A DNA stretch of 64,000 nt from Dasypus novemcinctus (taxonomy: Eukaryota; Chordata; Mammalia; Cingulata; Dasypodidae), in assembly GCF_030445035.2 (NCBI RefSeq), contig NC_080696.1, positions 26,983,661-27,047,660 on the forward strand, written 5' to 3'. The position numbers were made by a program, and so were the translations under genes. The notes beneath the pieces were generated by a model, which saw nothing but the letters and a program-made list of their open reading frames with translations, had not been told where the DNA came from and did no database searches. Of the stretch, positions 40,920 to 54,908 are shown piece after piece. How positions within the stretch are numbered: the stretch's first letter is position 1; each line of letters starts with the position of its first letter.

Positions 40920-41612
40920 GAGACTTTAAAATAAACTTTATCCTACTCCGGGCGAGTAGCCTACACTCCTAACAAGCCTTCCACCCTAAAATTGTACCAT
41001 TCGCTCCCGAAAGTATAGCTGACAAGGGAAGACGTTCCAAACTGTCTAGGGCAGTTTGGAGAGAGCGGCCAGGAATAAGGGAGAGGGGGTAGGAAGACGC
41101 CACTGAAAGGGAGGAGTAAAGGGGGAAAAGGCTGGCTCCAAGCAAGGAGTCAGGATGAGAAGGGAGGGGGTGCCGAAGAGAGATGGTTCCAGGAGATTTT
41201 CTCCCTTTTCCTTTCTGATGGAAAGGAAAAGGGAGACAGTGGAAATAGAGGGTCAGAGTCTAGGAGGTTGAAGAGGCGGGAGTCGACAGGGGGACATTAT
41301 CAGGGTGAGGGTCTCCTTACCCTCACAGCTCCCAGGGCCAGGTCCTAGGCCGGGGCAGAGCGCGTGGCCTGGCCGCCTCTCCTCATTCCCCAGCAGTGAC
41401 CCCGGGCCGGCTGGCCCCTCACTCGAGTTAATGGAGGCGGGGGCGGAGGCGGAGGCGGAGTCCGGGGCCTGGGTTGCTTTTCCGCACTGGATCCGGAGCT
41501 GGAGCCACACGGGACTGAGCGGGACAGGCCTTCCCCAGTGACTTTTTGCCTGCTCCACCCGGGTTGCCACTCCGACTCCGGCGGCTGGTTCAGGATCGCC
41601 CCATGGTTTTAA
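40920..41612 (-). other. Isolated GC/CpG-rich island, possible copied first exon
   Basis: About 650 bp of GC-rich, CpG-bearing DNA in AT-rich surroundings. On the minus strand an open frame (41570-41253) begins MATRVEQAKSHWGRP and has a Ser/Ala repeat and Gly/Pro-rich text. It runs through GAGCTGTGAGGGTAAGGAG, which looks like a 5' splice donor (about 41325-41335). This resembles a CpG-island promoter with a first exon and the start of an intron. I do not recognise the gene. It has no poly(A) tail and no target duplication that I can see, so it is not an ordinary retrocopy. Confidence 0.4.
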
Positions 41613-43400
41613 TAACTCAAATGTAGAAAGAATGAATAGATGTTGGTATATTCATACAATAAAACACCATTAGTGATATTAAGGAATTATTGCTGCCCAT
41701 GGTATTGAAAAGTGTCAGAATCTTACAACTATAATAATGCAGAAAAAAAGAAGGAATAAATGCGTAAATATTCTACAATTACAGATATATAAAGTTTAAT
41801 ATAGGTAAAACTAATCTATGTTATTATATGTCAGAATAGCAATTACTTTTGGTGACTAGAGGAAGGAATCTTTAGTGTTTCTCCAAAAGTACTATCTCTT
41901 AATGTATATGGTGGTGATTTGGGCATGTTTATGTTGAAAAATTCACTCCATTTACCATATGATTGTGTAGTTTTCTATATGCGAATTAAACGTCAGTGAA
42001 AGTCCTTTAAAATAAAATTAATTGAGGAATTATTACATTATTGGATGAATGTGAATAACACTAAATGGCTACAATAGAAATATTAGAGGTTCAAAATTAA
42101 TGAGCTAAGCATCCAACATAAGAAACTAGAAAATACATAGAATACAAATAAATAAAAGAACAATAATACAAAAAGTAAATGGAAAAATAGGAAAGAAACA
42201 TGAATGAAAAATATGAAAATCTTAAGTGTATTATGTGTCCATAATTTCTTATACACAATTCCCTACCTCAAAATTCTCTGAAAATCATTCTTTCCTTTAA
42301 GTTTGAAGGAAAACTCAACTAATCTAAGACTATTTATAAAAAGGATCTCCCTTAGTGTCAATATATATTTTCTGGATTGCATTAAGATTCTTGATTACAA
42401 GGCATTACACTGGATTCTACTGGGATTTAACACAATATAAAATCATATACTACATAATTTTCTAAACCTTTGAAAAATCAGTATTCACGAACACATATTG
42501 GCCAATGTATATCATTTAAGAAATGGCATTTGAGAAGACAACTACAGTTAATATAAGATCTATTCAAATTCATAAAAAATTAAACAATTAAAAACATGAC
42601 ATACAATAGTTATTCAAGAACTCAAAGAAAATCTAAAAGTTTCCGCAAATATTAAAATAAAATTAAACACATTTAAAATATAAAACACCAGGTATATAAA
42701 CTTTTACAGTAGTTTTTACCAAATATTGAAGGAACATATCCTTCTGATCCTCTAAACTCCTTCAGAAAATAGAGAAGAAATGTTTTTTCTTTAAATTCAC
42801 TTTATAGAACATTATAAACTTAATATCAAAGCCAAGCAAGAAAGGGATTATAGTCCGATCTTATTCATGAATATAGATATGAATCTCAAACACAATACTA
42901 GCAAAATGAACAAAGTGACTTCTTCTATACATGCCTGATATATGTTTACCAAAAATAGATCATTCTACATTAGAGATTCACATTCTAAAGGAGAGAAAAA
43001 TCTGTTTCTACCTGAGAAATTTTTTAAAAATGGGGTAGATATTCTTAGGAGAAAAACTTATAAGAATATTTCTTATATTTGATACATGTTATCTGAAAAA
43101 AGAAAAAAAGGAACAGAGTCAATATATTCAATGCTGGGAATGTAAAACACGAAAACACATTCCACTTAATCAAGAACAAGTCAAGGATATCTATTGTCAC
43201 CCTTTTTATTCAATGTTGTTCTGGAGGTTCACTTAGCATATTAAGATAAGCAGAAAAGTTTGTTTTTTTTTTAAATCTAAGAATTACAAAGGAAATTATA
43301 AAACTGCTATTCAAAATTGATGTGATTATCTACATAGAAAAATAAGCAATGACTATATCAAAAGATTTGTTAAGTGACTATTTGAAGTTTTAAGAAAAAG
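41613..43400 (+). mobile_element. Scattered old L1M fragments
   Basis: 41620-42010 resembles the 3' end of old L1; 42790-43380 carries ORF2-like text (AAAGGGATTATAGTCCGATC, TATTCAATGTTGTTCTGGAGG). Heavily decayed; boundaries approximate. Confidence 0.45.
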
Positions 43401-43405
43401 GACTA

Positions 43406-43950
43406 ATGCAAACGGCAATTTCATTTTGAAACTGCCCAGAACTGATTAGTAGCATCTTCACTTATCTGTAACTTTTGTAACTTTTCTGTCTGTTAACTTT
43501 TATTCTTGAGCTTGTTTTCAGGTGGCCAACTGAAAGTTATATCACCTGAGCATGTGCAGAACTACAAACTAGCATTGTTCGATGACCTCCATGACACCAA
43601 CAGAAAGTCATTCACCCTCAGAACCAAAATTGCATGAACTGGGAGGCGTCATAAGCAAATCCAATGCAAGTGGTCCTTCAACAAAGGAAATTTGGTCTGG
43701 AGCCTTCCTTACCATACATGGACAAATCTGTCCCCAGCCAATCAAACCACACCAAGCTAATCTTCCCTATCGCAACACCTACCTCCAATCCCAATAAAAT
43801 CTCCCTTAACCCTTAAGTCAGGGAGACAGATTTGAACTGTGAGTCTTATCTCCTGTCTGCATGATGGTTGATCTTGCAGTAAAGCTCTTTCTTTTCTCAA
43901 ATGCCCAAGTTATGAAATTGACTCTTATGCGCACAGGGCAGCAAGATTTG
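43406..43950 (+). mobile_element. Possible solo LTR of a gamma-type retrovirus
   Basis: TG start near 43407, CCAATCAAACC and CCCAATAAAATC near 43738-43800, an AGTAAA signal at about 43879, a CTCTTTCTTTTCTC block and a GCGCACAGGGCA end. This is the layout of class I LTRs (promoter, polyadenylation signal, short U5). No target duplication identified. Confidence 0.45.
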
Positions 43951-44579
43951 CTTAACAATAATTTCCAAATATGAGCAGTCAACAGAAAATATACTTTCAC
44001 AAAATACAATGTATAACAGAAAACAAAAATGTAAGGTACTCTGAAAAGAATGTCACAGTATATATACAAAGTTATAAATTTTTTTAAAGACATGAGAGGG
44101 ACTTAAGGAAATAGGGAGCTGCTGTACTTTATTCTTAGATAAGTATTATATTGATAATATAAGTATTCTTAGATAATATTATATTGAATAAAAGATTTTT
44201 TTTTCATAAATTGATTAAATATTCCACCCAATTGCAAGAAATATCAGAGAAATATTTCTCAGGGAACTCATTGAGCTTATTGTACATTTATGTAGAATAT
44301 CAAAGGGCATTAAAGCCATGACAAACCAGATGGATAAAAAGAGAAGGGAGGGAGATTGGTCCTCACAGATATCATCATTTATTATCTCATACATGAGCAA
44401 AACAATGTAATATTAGCCCAGGAATAGAAAAACAGTCCAGTATATAAAAAATAGCTCAGGAACATACTCATGTGTGATCGTGAAAAGAAATTAAAGTTTA
44501 GTGGTGGTATAATGACCAATAATCAATTATTCATGCTGGAACAAGACATTTTCCATATAGTAAAAAATAAAAAGGAAAT
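43951..44579. other. Unassigned sequence
   Basis: No gene or repeat recognised. Confidence 0.4.
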
Positions 44580-45720
44580 TTAGTTTCATCTAACCCATAC
44601 AACAATTCATTTCCCAATAGATTATGTATTTAAAGGTAATAGGAAAACTTACCTTTTTGAAAAAAAATTATAACAGAGTACATTTATCCTGTTTCTATTG
44701 TGAAGGAGTCAAATGAAACAAAAGATAACCACAAAATTGGGAATTTTAATGTTTCAAATTAAGAACTTTGTTTATTAAAAAATCATCCAAAGGTGAAGGA
44801 ACAAATACATAAACTGGAAGTTTATTACTTGCTAAGGATCGGTATCCAAAATACATAAACACTCCCAATGAGATAAAAGATAAACAAACTATTGGAAAAA
44901 AAATGGGGAAAGATGAAAACAGACATTTAACAGGAGAGAAAGTCCAAATCACATATAAAGTTCTGAAAAGATGATTAGTAATCATAGAAATAAATATTAA
45001 AATCACAATATAATAAAATTTAATCCTTATCAGTCTGGCAAAATTCAAAGGTATAAAAGATTATGTGGTGGAAAGATATGAGGTAATTGAAATTCTCATG
45101 TATTGCTCATGAGAGTGTTAATTTTACCACCTGATTGGAAAGTATTAAATATTAAGTTGAATGTATGCATTTCCTTTGACTCAGAAACTCAAATAGTATT
45201 TATATACATCAATAGATATTCTAAAAGATTTCTAACAAGGTAATGATAAGAGTGTTCAAGTAGCCTTGTTTGTATTAGCAAAAAAAAATAATAAAAATAA
45301 AGACAGGAAAGAAAATGGGAGACAAATAAATTGTTAAGTAATAGAAGAATGGATAAATAAATTATATATTATTCATACAAAGAAACGTTACATAAGGAAA
45401 ATGAGTTAAGAAAATATATGCATCAGATAAATGAAACTCAAAAATACAATTTTGAGGGAAAGAAATTATTCACAATAGATTTAAGGTCAGAAACAGGTAA
45501 AATTAGAAAATACATTGATTCATAAAATATATTGATACTATTGATGTAAAATTAAATATGAGATTCATTAATTCACAATTCAGGAATTAACTACCTTTGA
45601 GTGAGAGGGGGGAATATGTTGGGGAAGAGGCATTTAAGACATATGAATGTACTGGTAATGTTTTATTTCTTAACTGGTTTTGTGGTATAAGGGAGTTCAT
45701 TTTATTTTGAATTTATCTCT
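44580..45720 (+). mobile_element. Old L1M 3' fragment
   Basis: Text such as AAACAGACATTTAACAGGAG, CTCATGTATTGCTCATGAGAG and AATAGAAGAATGGATAAATA follows the order of the ORF2 end and 3' UTR of old L1. No coding capacity. A (CT)n/(TA)n tract follows at 45715-45785. Confidence 0.5.
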
Positions 45721-45785
45721 TTCTCTCTCTCTGTGTATATATATATATATAGTTAAAGAAATGGAATAGCTATATATATATATAA

Positions 45786-48700
45786 ATAGTTATAGAAATG
45801 GAAGTAGAATTATATATAAAAACACTCATAAACAAAATTCATATTTTAAAGGATATATTTATAATTAAAACCATAAGACTCAATATTTTGAAAAGCAGAT
45901 ATTGTGCTATTAAAAATTAATGAACTATACAATCACCTGTAAAATTAATGCAGAATTCAGTGTAAAATGTTAAAGAAATAATTTGTGCAATTTCAAAGCT
46001 GCTGGGAAGAATTAACATATACATGTAAGTGGTATTCAAGAATTTGAGAAGCATTACTCAAGTGAGAATTTGAGAAAACCAACTTGAATTTAAGAAAGCA
46101 AAATAATTCAAATATATATTAATCATCTACTGATATCCACTGATTGTCAGTTACAATAGCTGGAAATAGAACAATACATAATAAACTCTAGTGAAATGTC
46201 TCAACCTTTATTTTTCAAATGTATTTACCTCCATTAGGGCTGTGTTGACCCCTGACCTTTACTATTGGTTTAAAGCAATGAGTTATGAGAATAAATCAAA
46301 TTTTAAGAAAATAAGCATTATTTCTCAAAGAAAGAGCTTCAGGTGAGTTTATTCTATCACCTCCAAACAAATAGACTCAGTTACCCATTGCAAAAGAAGA
46401 ATGGTCTTAGTTTGTTCATATAGAGGTTTTAGGGAATTTGAGCGTTCACAATTCTCAAACTCAATCTGTAATGCCACTATTTCAGGATTCCATTTTTCCA
46501 GGACTCTGTTGACATAAGAGATTCTAGAAGCTGTGTATTCATTCTCCTTTAGAATTCTGCCACAGTTACATCCAATTCTGGCTCTGATTTTCAGTCTACT
46601 GAAAGTTTAATCCTTATCAGTTTGCACAACATAGCTCCAACAGATCTATGGAGACTGCTGGCTTTCACAGCATTCCTCAGGTTGCTTTTAGGCCACATAG
46701 ACTACCATATCCTTTACATTAGGCTTCTGATGCTAATGTCAGGCAATGAAACAATACTTATGATTATACATTTATCTTTAACATTCAGGCTCCAAAGTCA
46801 TTGAAAATCCCAAGACCCTGTCATTTTCTTTCATTTCATCTCAGTTAATACAGATGAGAAACTGGTTTAGTGCCCTGAATATACAAAATAGATGCGAGAA
46901 CATTTTAGGCCTGTAGAGAAACTTTAATTTACAGAAATTGGGACCAATGGAAAATTATTTTCTCTTCCTTCCAAATGGTTTGTCTGAGCATAGAAATTTA
47001 TATAGATGCTCAGAAGACAATCAAGCAAGATGGCAGAAACATTCTAATGCCAAACAGAGGCCTGTTAGAAAATGCACACCATTATATATTTTTGTCTCCT
47101 CTTCCTTGACTTATTTTAATTTTATTTCATCATAGAATTTTCAGTTATAAGCTTTTACTCAATTTCCATTTCCCGGGAACTTCAAGTTAAGATATTTACT
47201 ATCAGAAGTGGCCTAGGAAGCAGACCCATAGTATGGAATTTTAGATTTCTATTTCCCTCAAGCCTGAGTGCAATGGAGTCTTACTTGCTGTAGGAATTGG
47301 TGGTAATGACCTCTGATATAGTGGCATGATCATTACCACTGATTCAAATGAAGAAATCCAAGAACAGGGAAATCTTTGCCAAACAACTTCAGCAATGTAT
47401 GAATTCACCATCAAGGACTGACAAGCCTAATGTCAGAGAAGCTGGAGAAGTAGTTGATTCTTCTTTGGCATTTTCTATTTTGTCTCAGCTCAAACTCTGA
47501 ACTTTAGAATTTTTTACAATAAAAAGTACATGCTTTGTGGCCTCATAATATTGAGTGAAATGGGACCCTTGGTGTGTGTTCAAACTTCACAGAGTATAAA
47601 GGATTACCAACTTTGGCATAATTACTTTTTAAGAACCTGAGATGGTTTTCATCATTTTAAACTGTGTACCTGAGCAACTTTTCATTTGGAAGATTTTTCA
47701 GTCCACAGAGGAAATGAGAAAGATGTTTAGTGTCATAGTCTCCCAGGTAATCCATTTTAAATGCCACTTGGAAATTAGCAGAAAAATGTATATTTCCACC
47801 CCTGAGACTACAGTTTATATGAAACTTTTGGTTTGGAAAAAAATTTCAACATAAATACCAGTATTGGTATTGCGAAATCAGGAAAGACTGCCCTTCTCTC
47901 TGCAGATAAAAACAGTGAAGTTCTACACCGTGGACAGCCTCAATGCATGGTGAAATTCATTAGTCTTTAGCAGTGAATGTAAACATTTATTCTCACTGTA
48001 TTGTAAACACTGAAGACTACATTTAACTCAGAGTTAAGTGAATTTATCAAATGAGTTTTTCACCAGGTAAGTAAAATTCTAACTAACTTAACGAGAAATG
48101 AATATTACTTTCAAATAGAAGAAAAAAGTTTTCATACACAATGTAATTGTATTTTTCTCTATAAGTGCTTTTATTTATTTTGAAATGTGCATTTTCCCTA
48201 TTTCCTTCTAGCTTTTGTGGACTTTTTAAAAAAAAAATTTAATACAACTTCAAAAAATAAAATAACAGACAAAAGGTAACCTGACAAATTATGGAAGAAT
48301 TACTTTTTAAAAATCCTGTCTAGGCATATTTATCTTATTTATTCCTAAAAATAACAAATGTTTTTAAATAATAACTTCCCATTATCTAAGTAAAATGCAG
48401 TAAATGATTAGTTTCATATCCATCAGAAGATGTCAAATAGAAGCAGGCTTTTTTCTGGTTTGGAGAAATTAATAAAGGAAAAATAGCCTTTCTATTCAGT
48501 GTTACATATGGAGTAAAGTAGAGAAAAGTAAATTGATAGATAAATGAAGTGAGTGATATGCATTTTAGGCAGAAGAGAAATTATATACATATAAGAAAAA
48601 GAGGCATGATTCAAAAGAAATTAAGGAAATGCAGCAGAATAGAAATTCATTGCTTTTTTCCTTCCTCTTTTGTTCCTCTATAGATGTTATGTATGCAGGG

Positions 48701-49321
48701 TGAATTAATAGTATGGAATATTATGGGTTTAGAACACCTTAACTTGGAAATCAGCCCCATGCAGGGGCCTTCTTTTCTCAATTTTATGTATAAAAATATT
48801 ATTATTTAATCTATTTATTTAAATCAAAAGAAATATCACAGCCACTTAAGATTCTCATGCTGTCTTTTTTTTAATTGTTCTTCCTAATACTGTTAAATAC
48901 ATAATGCTTTTTAACCCAGGATTAGAACCTTGGATGAGGCCAAAGAGATACTCACATTATGTGCAATCAACTTAATAATCAAGATAAACAATATTTGATA
49001 CAATCTTTAAAAAATAATGCAAAATTCCACAATAAACAAAATATCAATATTTTAAATAAGCACAGGATCCTATTCTCTACTTGTCGAATTCATTTCACTA
49101 ACTTCACCCTAGACCTGTATATCAAGAAGGCAAGTTATTCCAGGACAAGGAATGCATCCAAACTAAGCTTGGCTTTGAAGCCTATACACAGAGTTGATGC
49201 ACATTTTGTTTCTTTCCCTAAACAAGTGTAAAATTACAACCTTTCCCTTTCCAAAATAGTCTAATTTATATGGTCAGCTTATTCATATAAAGTTTAGAAT
49301 TAATTACTTTAAAATAAAGTC
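45786..49321. other. Unassigned AT-rich intergenic sequence
   Basis: About 3.5 kb with no gene. Only short frames without family features. Confidence 0.45.
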
Positions 49322-49740
49322 AGGGGAAATGAATGTGGCTCAAATGTTTGGGCTCCCATCTACCATATGGAAGGTCTCAGGTTCAGTTCCCAGGGTCTCC
49401 TGGTGAAAGCAAACTGGCCCATGCAAAGAGCTGGCCTATGTGGAGTGGAGAGATGGTGCATCAAGATGACGCAAGAAAAAAGAGACACAAAGAAGAGACA
49501 GAGAGAAACAACATACCAGAAAGCTAAATTGGCTCAAGCTATCAAGTGCCCCTTTCCCACATTGGAAGGTCTCAGGATTGGTTCCTGGTGCCTCCTAAAG
49601 AGAAAATGAGAAGACAAGCAGACACAGAAGAATATGCAACGAATGGACACAGCAAGTCTAAGCAGTGGGGGGCTGGGAGGATGAGGGGAAGTGGGATGTG
49701 GAGGAATAAATAAATAAATAAATCTTTAAAAATATATATA
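49322..49740 (+). mobile_element. DAS-like SINE, possibly dimeric
   Basis: Two tRNA-like blocks follow each other (about 49325-49400 and 49527-49590, each ending in a CTCAGG-TT(C/G)-(A/G)-TTCC B box), then a body with GACACAGCAAG and an (AAAT)n tail at 49706-49745. Two heads in one element suggest a dimer or one SINE inserted in another. Confidence 0.7.
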
Positions 49741-49840
49741 TATATGTATATATTAGTCAAGATGGATGACCAAATAATTTATTTCTACAATATGAACTCT
49801 GATTCACCGTATGCTTATCAATGTTTCTGATGTTAACATG

Positions 49841-49854
49841 TCATTTTTTTTCAG
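49841..49854 (+). promoter_or_regulatory. Likely 3' splice site before the OR coding exon
   Basis: TCATTTTTTTTCAG, 32 bases upstream of the ATG. Mammalian OR genes usually have an intronless coding exon joined to upstream untranslated exons at such a site. Confidence 0.55.
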
Positions 49855-49886
49855 GCAGCCCTTTTGAGCATTAACTGCATTAGACC

Positions 49887-50825
49887 ATGGAAACTGCCAA
49901 TAACATCACTGAATTTATTCTATTGGGACTTTCCCAGAACAAGAAAATTAAATATTTGTGCTTTCTATTATTCTTATTTTGTTACACAGCTATTTGGATT
50001 GGAAACTTGCTCATAATGATTTCTATCACATGCAGTCAGCTCATTGACCAACCCATGTATTTCTTCCTTAATTACCTTGCTCTCTCAGATCTATGTTATA
50101 CCTCAACAGTGACGCCCAAACTCATTACAGACTTGCTGACAGAAAGAAACACAATTTCTTATACCAGTTGCATGGCACAGCTCTTTACCATGCACTTCTT
50201 TGGTGGCATTGAGGTCTTCATCCTTACAGTGATGGCCTATGACCGTTATGTGGCCATATGCAAGCCCCTGCACTACACTGTCATCATGAGCAGGCAGAGG
50301 TGTGATGTCCTGGTCATTGCTTGTTGTGCTGGGGCATTTCTGCATTCCTTTGTTCAGTGTCTCCTTGCTCTCAATTTACCCTTCTGTGGTCCCAATGAGA
50401 TAGATCACTATTTTTGCGATGTGTATCCTTTGCTGAAACTGGCCTGCACTGATATATATAGAGTGGGAATCCTAGTTGTTGCCAATTCAGGCATGATGGG
50501 TTTGGTGATTTTTGTGGTCTTGATGATATCTTACATTTTTATATTGTACACCATCAGCATTTACCCTATAGAAAGCCGCAGCAAAGCCCTTTCCACTTGC
50601 AGTTCTCACATAACAGTTGTGGTCCTGTTCTTTGTGCCTGTTCTCTTTGTTTACATTAGACCAGCCACAACTTTTCCAGAAGATAAAGTGTTTGCTCTTT
50701 TCTACACCATCATTGTCCCCATGTTCAACCCTCTGATCTACACACTGAGAAACTTTGAGATGAAGAATGCCTTGAGGAAAGTGTGGTGCCAGAAAGGATT
50801 TTTGATTGGAAAACAAATGATTTGA
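49887..50825 (+). CDS. Intact olfactory receptor, family 4 (4C/4P-like)
   Basis: A 312-residue seven-helix receptor of the olfactory cilium membrane, expected to signal through Golf and adenylyl cyclase; ligand unknown. Seen: N-glycosylation site N6-I-T; TM1 with GN at 39-40; PMYFFL 56-61; [10 protein letters not shown] 116-125 at the end of TM3; disulphide partners C95 and C177, with C167 and C187 in loop 2 ([13 protein letters not shown]); KALSTCSSH 233-241 before TM6; [12 protein letters not shown] 278-289 in TM7; a short C-tail. Length and every OR hallmark are normal, and there is no stop or frameshift. ACC ATG G is a good start context and a splice acceptor lies just upstream. The three pseudogenes in the window are its relatives. 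I place it in OR family 4 by eye; the subfamily is uncertain. Confidence 0.95.
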   Translation: METANNITEFILLGLSQNKKIKYLCFLLFLFCYTAIWIGNLLIMISITCSQLIDQPMYFFLNYLALSDLCYTSTVTPKLITDLLTERNTISYTSCMAQLFTMHFFGGIEVFILTVMAYDRYVAICKPLHYTVIMSRQRCDVLVIACCAGAFLHSFVQCLLALNLPFCGPNEIDHYFCDVYPLLKLACTDIYRVGILVVANSGMMGLVIFVVLMISYIFILYTISIYPIESRSKALSTCSSHITVVVLFFVPVLFVYIRPATTFPEDKVFALFYTIIVPMFNPLIYTLRNFEMKNALRKVWCQKGFLIGKQMI

Positions 50826-52308
50826 AAGACATCTGATACTATTACATACCCTGTTCAAGTGGTGCTTGCCTTATCTCAAATATATTAAAGCATAAACTCT
50901 GCTATAAGTAAAAATCAACATAGCCACTAACAACAGTACATTAATATTATAATTTACTTGGAAATATTTTTCTTTATCTGTCTTTCTTACATTGTTCCTT
51001 GACTTTTTTGTTATTCTTTCCTTGTTAATGTCTTTTACACTTTTCTTTTAGTTTTTCCCTTTGGATTTTATTTATAGGTTGCTAAGTGGAGCCCATCTTT
51101 CTAAACTCCCTATACTTTGCATTCATGAATGTATCTCCAAACATACACATGCTACACTAGTAATGATCATTCCAGACCTAAAGGGTCCATAAGACTTATT
51201 ATTTTTCCTTTATTTCTCATCAAAATAAAAATGGAGCATCAGAAATTCAGAACCATATTTCTGAACTCATCCCATGCTTTTGTGTATGCATTGCAACAGT
51301 TTAAAGAGCACAAATTATTTATGTAGGGTCTAAACAGTAAACATATTTTTAAAGAAATAATGCATAAAAAAATTGGGAAGATTTACTTAAAATGATTTTA
51401 ATTGGATCATATTAAAGGCCACAATATTTTAATAATTATAGTAATACTTACTATGGATATATACTATACTGCCACTCCACTTCACAAAGCAATGAAATGT
51501 TATAGTAAAAAGCAGGTCAGTCATATAATATATTGTACAACTTGAGCAACATTGACCGTAAGAGGAAGTGTTACTAATAATTATGCTCAAACAATAGACA
51601 TAATAAAATGGGATAGTGTCAGATGGCAAGTATGTCTAGCTACCTTTAAAAATCTGGGATGTCTAGGCACCCCAGAAAAAGTTCAGTGCCAGTTGTGTAA
51701 TCTCCACTTAAGATAACTATTTAGTGCTAAAGAGATTGTAAATACAAAAATAAATACTGGTACTGACATTACTTGATCCAGAGTATGCTTAAATTAACTT
51801 TTTCTATTACCACTGAAATGAAAACTACAAATTTTCAGTTTCTTATGGAACAAACGTATGTCTTAAAATATCCAAAGAATTGAAAAATATTTTCAAATAA
51901 TAAATTAACCAATTATAGTGGCATTAGACACATTATAACAAAGAATAATTTCATTTAACACAGGTATTTATGAGGAATTGAGAATTTTTTCTTAGAAAAA
52001 ACCTCCATAAATGCTAGTTTTGAAATAATGATCTAATTATTTTTATTTCACTGATATGCAAATTGAAACTCAAAGGATTAAAAAGATTTTCTCTATCAAA
52101 CTCTCAACTAGAGAGGCAAATAATTAAGTAAAAAAACCCTCATGTAGCTTGATGACAACTGCTATAGTTTTATTTCAAATTTACCAGCAAGGGAAGAGTC
52201 TTCATAAAAGCCAGATTAACAATTTCATAGAAAGTTTTGTGGGAGTAAAAGTGAAATGCAGATTTGGATGAGATTTTTAGAGTAGGTACAATAGAAGAAT
52301 GTCTGATT
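50826..52308. other. Unassigned sequence downstream of the OR gene
   Basis: Contains the presumed 3' UTR. AATAAA-like signals are weak (AATAAATT near 51900). 51640-51720 has a short OPEN stretch with GCACCCCAGAAAAAGTTCAG but no identifiable gene. Confidence 0.35.
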
Positions 52309-52321
52309 AAAATTGCTAAGT

Positions 52322-52740
52322 GGGAAGCGGACTTGGCCCAATGGATGGGGCATCTGCCTACCACATGGGAGGTCCGCAGTTCAAACCCGGACCTCCCTGA
52401 CCTGTGTGGAGCTGGCCCATGCACAGTGCTGATGTGTACAAGGAGTGCCGTGTCACGCAGGGGTGTCCCCCATATAGGGGAGCCCCATGCACAAGGAGTG
52501 TGCCCCATAAGGAGAGCCGCCCAGTGTGAAAGAAAGTGCAGCCTGCCCAAGAATGGCACTGCACACATGGAGAGCTGATCCAACAAGATGACACAACAAA
52601 AAGAAACACAGATTCCTGGTGCCGCTGATAAGGATAGAAGTGGTCCCCACAGAAGAACACACAGCAAATGGACACAGAGCAGACAACTGGGGGGAGGAGG
52701 AAAGGGGAGAGAAATGAATAAAAAAAATAAAAATTTAAAA
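52322..52740 (+). mobile_element. Full-length DAS-like SINE
   Basis: GGGAAGCGGACTTGGCCCAAT head, B box GGTCCGCAGTTCAAACC, GC-rich body and A-rich tail. It has an imperfect target duplication: AAAATTGCTAAGT before and AAAATTGCTGAGT after. Open frames on both strands are shadows. Confidence 0.92.
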
Positions 52741-52759
52741 ATTTAAAAAAATTGCTGAG

Positions 52760-54888
52760 TAAACATATGTATGGATGATTGAATCCAGATTGCTTAGAGG
52801 CTGTTAATCTCATTAAATTTTATCAGAAAATTATTCCCATATTTTTCCTCCAGAAGGGTCTCCAAAGATAGTGAAATATCTTTCCTCAATTATGAGATAA
52901 TTTTCCTGCTCTGTAAACTTCCTTTTGACAGTCAATCCTTAAAGATTCATCAAGATAAACAATCTATCACATTGTAATTTTGTGCTAAATCAGTAATTGA
53001 ATGTTACTTCGTTAATATTTTGCATTTGTATGTTTAAATTTGGATTTGGGTTTAGTAAATATATTTCAAACACTATGGGCAATAATAATACTATTCCATT
53101 CTCTCTTGCTTTCCCTTCCTCCCTTCTTCCTTCTCCGCCTTTATTGGAAGATTTCATAGGGGCTTTCATGACAACATGCCATATAGACATGGTGTGGGCT
53201 TGACACTAATGTTCTGCTCAGTTCTGAGTGTTCTCTTCACAAAGGTACAATAATAGTGACTTACAAACACACAAAGACCTTCTGGTTATTTGGTCACAGA
53301 ACCTACAGTTATAGAGTATGAGGACATGTAATTCTTTTTAACTTGAATTTATATTTATAACTGTTTCCAACTTTTCCATAACTGCTTTTCAGTTTTTTAT
53401 TTTTTATTTATTTTTCACTAAATTTAATACCTTTTATAATTTGAAGCCAGTTAATGAGGGTTAGCTCATATCTTCCAGATTTAGCCTTCTATACCTGCTG
53501 GAACCCTTTTCTCCCAAGATTCCTCAGTTTACTAAACTTCTTGCCCAGCCATTTAATTTGCAATTTTTAAAAGCTAATTATCAAAAGTTAGGGATGTTCT
53601 TAAATTCCCGTAATAATTCTTGTAGAGGACTGCCTTCCACAGCAAACCAAACCAGAAGCAAATTTGTATGCTAACATCTTGTTCAGCAATTTAATTCCAG
53701 GGAAGCTGTTCTGAGGGAAAATGGAAGTGAGTCTGAGACATGGGTGAACCAATACAAAGGATGGTGTAAGAGAGCCCACCAGAACTTCAAACCAAACACT
53801 GCTGAGTTATTGTGTCTCAAGGAGCAGTTTACAAAGCCACAAGAACATACCACACATTAAAACATTAAAACCATTCATGAAAATGTTAAAATAAAGAGAA
53901 TTATCTATCTGACTGTCTCCTGTCTCTTGATTTCACTTGATCAATATTCACCCCACATAGATGAACTCCCAGGGAATTCTGAGTTTCATCATTTGTTCCC
54001 TTCATGATCTCTCAAGCTGAAGACCCCACACTTGACAGTGTCATATTTCATTGAAGGTTAGAAATAGTGGAAAGAACTCCAAAGATCCAAGCATATTTCT
54101 GTCAACGTTTCATGCAGTGACAAGCTTGTATGATGAGGTCTCTCACCAATAGGTGGTGGGCACATTTGTGAACCACTGACTCTCAGTTGTATTATATGGA
54201 CTGATATGTCATAATAGGACAAAAAAAAGTAGATGCTATTACAATGTGACAAATTTCCAGGCACAGGTAGCAGAGAAATTCAAGTACATGCTATTGAAAC
54301 AGCAGTGTCTTCGTAGACAAATTCAGATTCCCCAGGAAACTTGAATGAAAAAGGGATATATTAAAAAAGGCACAAAGAAGCAAAGTGGGGGAAGAGTGTT
54401 ACCTATAGCCAGAAATAGAATGGAATTTTGGTAGCAAAGGAATAAACTAGTTTCAAAAGTTATTAGAGAAAACATGTAATAATGAAGCAAACTACTGATC
54501 AAAGTCAATAATAAGCATAGAAGGAAGGTTTTCAGGAACTGTCCATGTTTCTCAAAGATCAATCCCAAACATGTATAGGGTTCAGCTATTGAAAATCTAG
54601 AGTTATTAATACAAAAAGTAATTGCATTTGTCAAAAAGAAGTAGCACATTTAGAATTATGGATGAACATTATGATCATCAGTGTTGAGGAAATTGATAAA
54701 CATATGATAGTATAATCCTAACTTGTGTAAAAATATACCTTTTAAATAATAAAATCTCAATTACCTCCCTATAAGAAGGTGTAGCTCACAGATCCCCATC
54801 ACCAAATATGTTACATATTTGCTGCCAGAAATTACTTTTAGACTATTTTACAACTGAATTTTGAAAGTAAGTATGAAACTTTTACTTT
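52760..54888. other. Unassigned AT-rich sequence
   Basis: No gene recognised. 53600-54060 is somewhat less AT-rich and could be an old LTR, but I cannot support a family. Confidence 0.35.
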
Positions 54889-54908
54889 AAAAAAATCATT
54901 CATTTTAT

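Noticed and set aside
41253-41570. A new 105-residue protein gene on the minus strand
   Set aside because: The frame runs through a probable splice donor and has no recognisable domain; I list the region only as a CpG-rich island.
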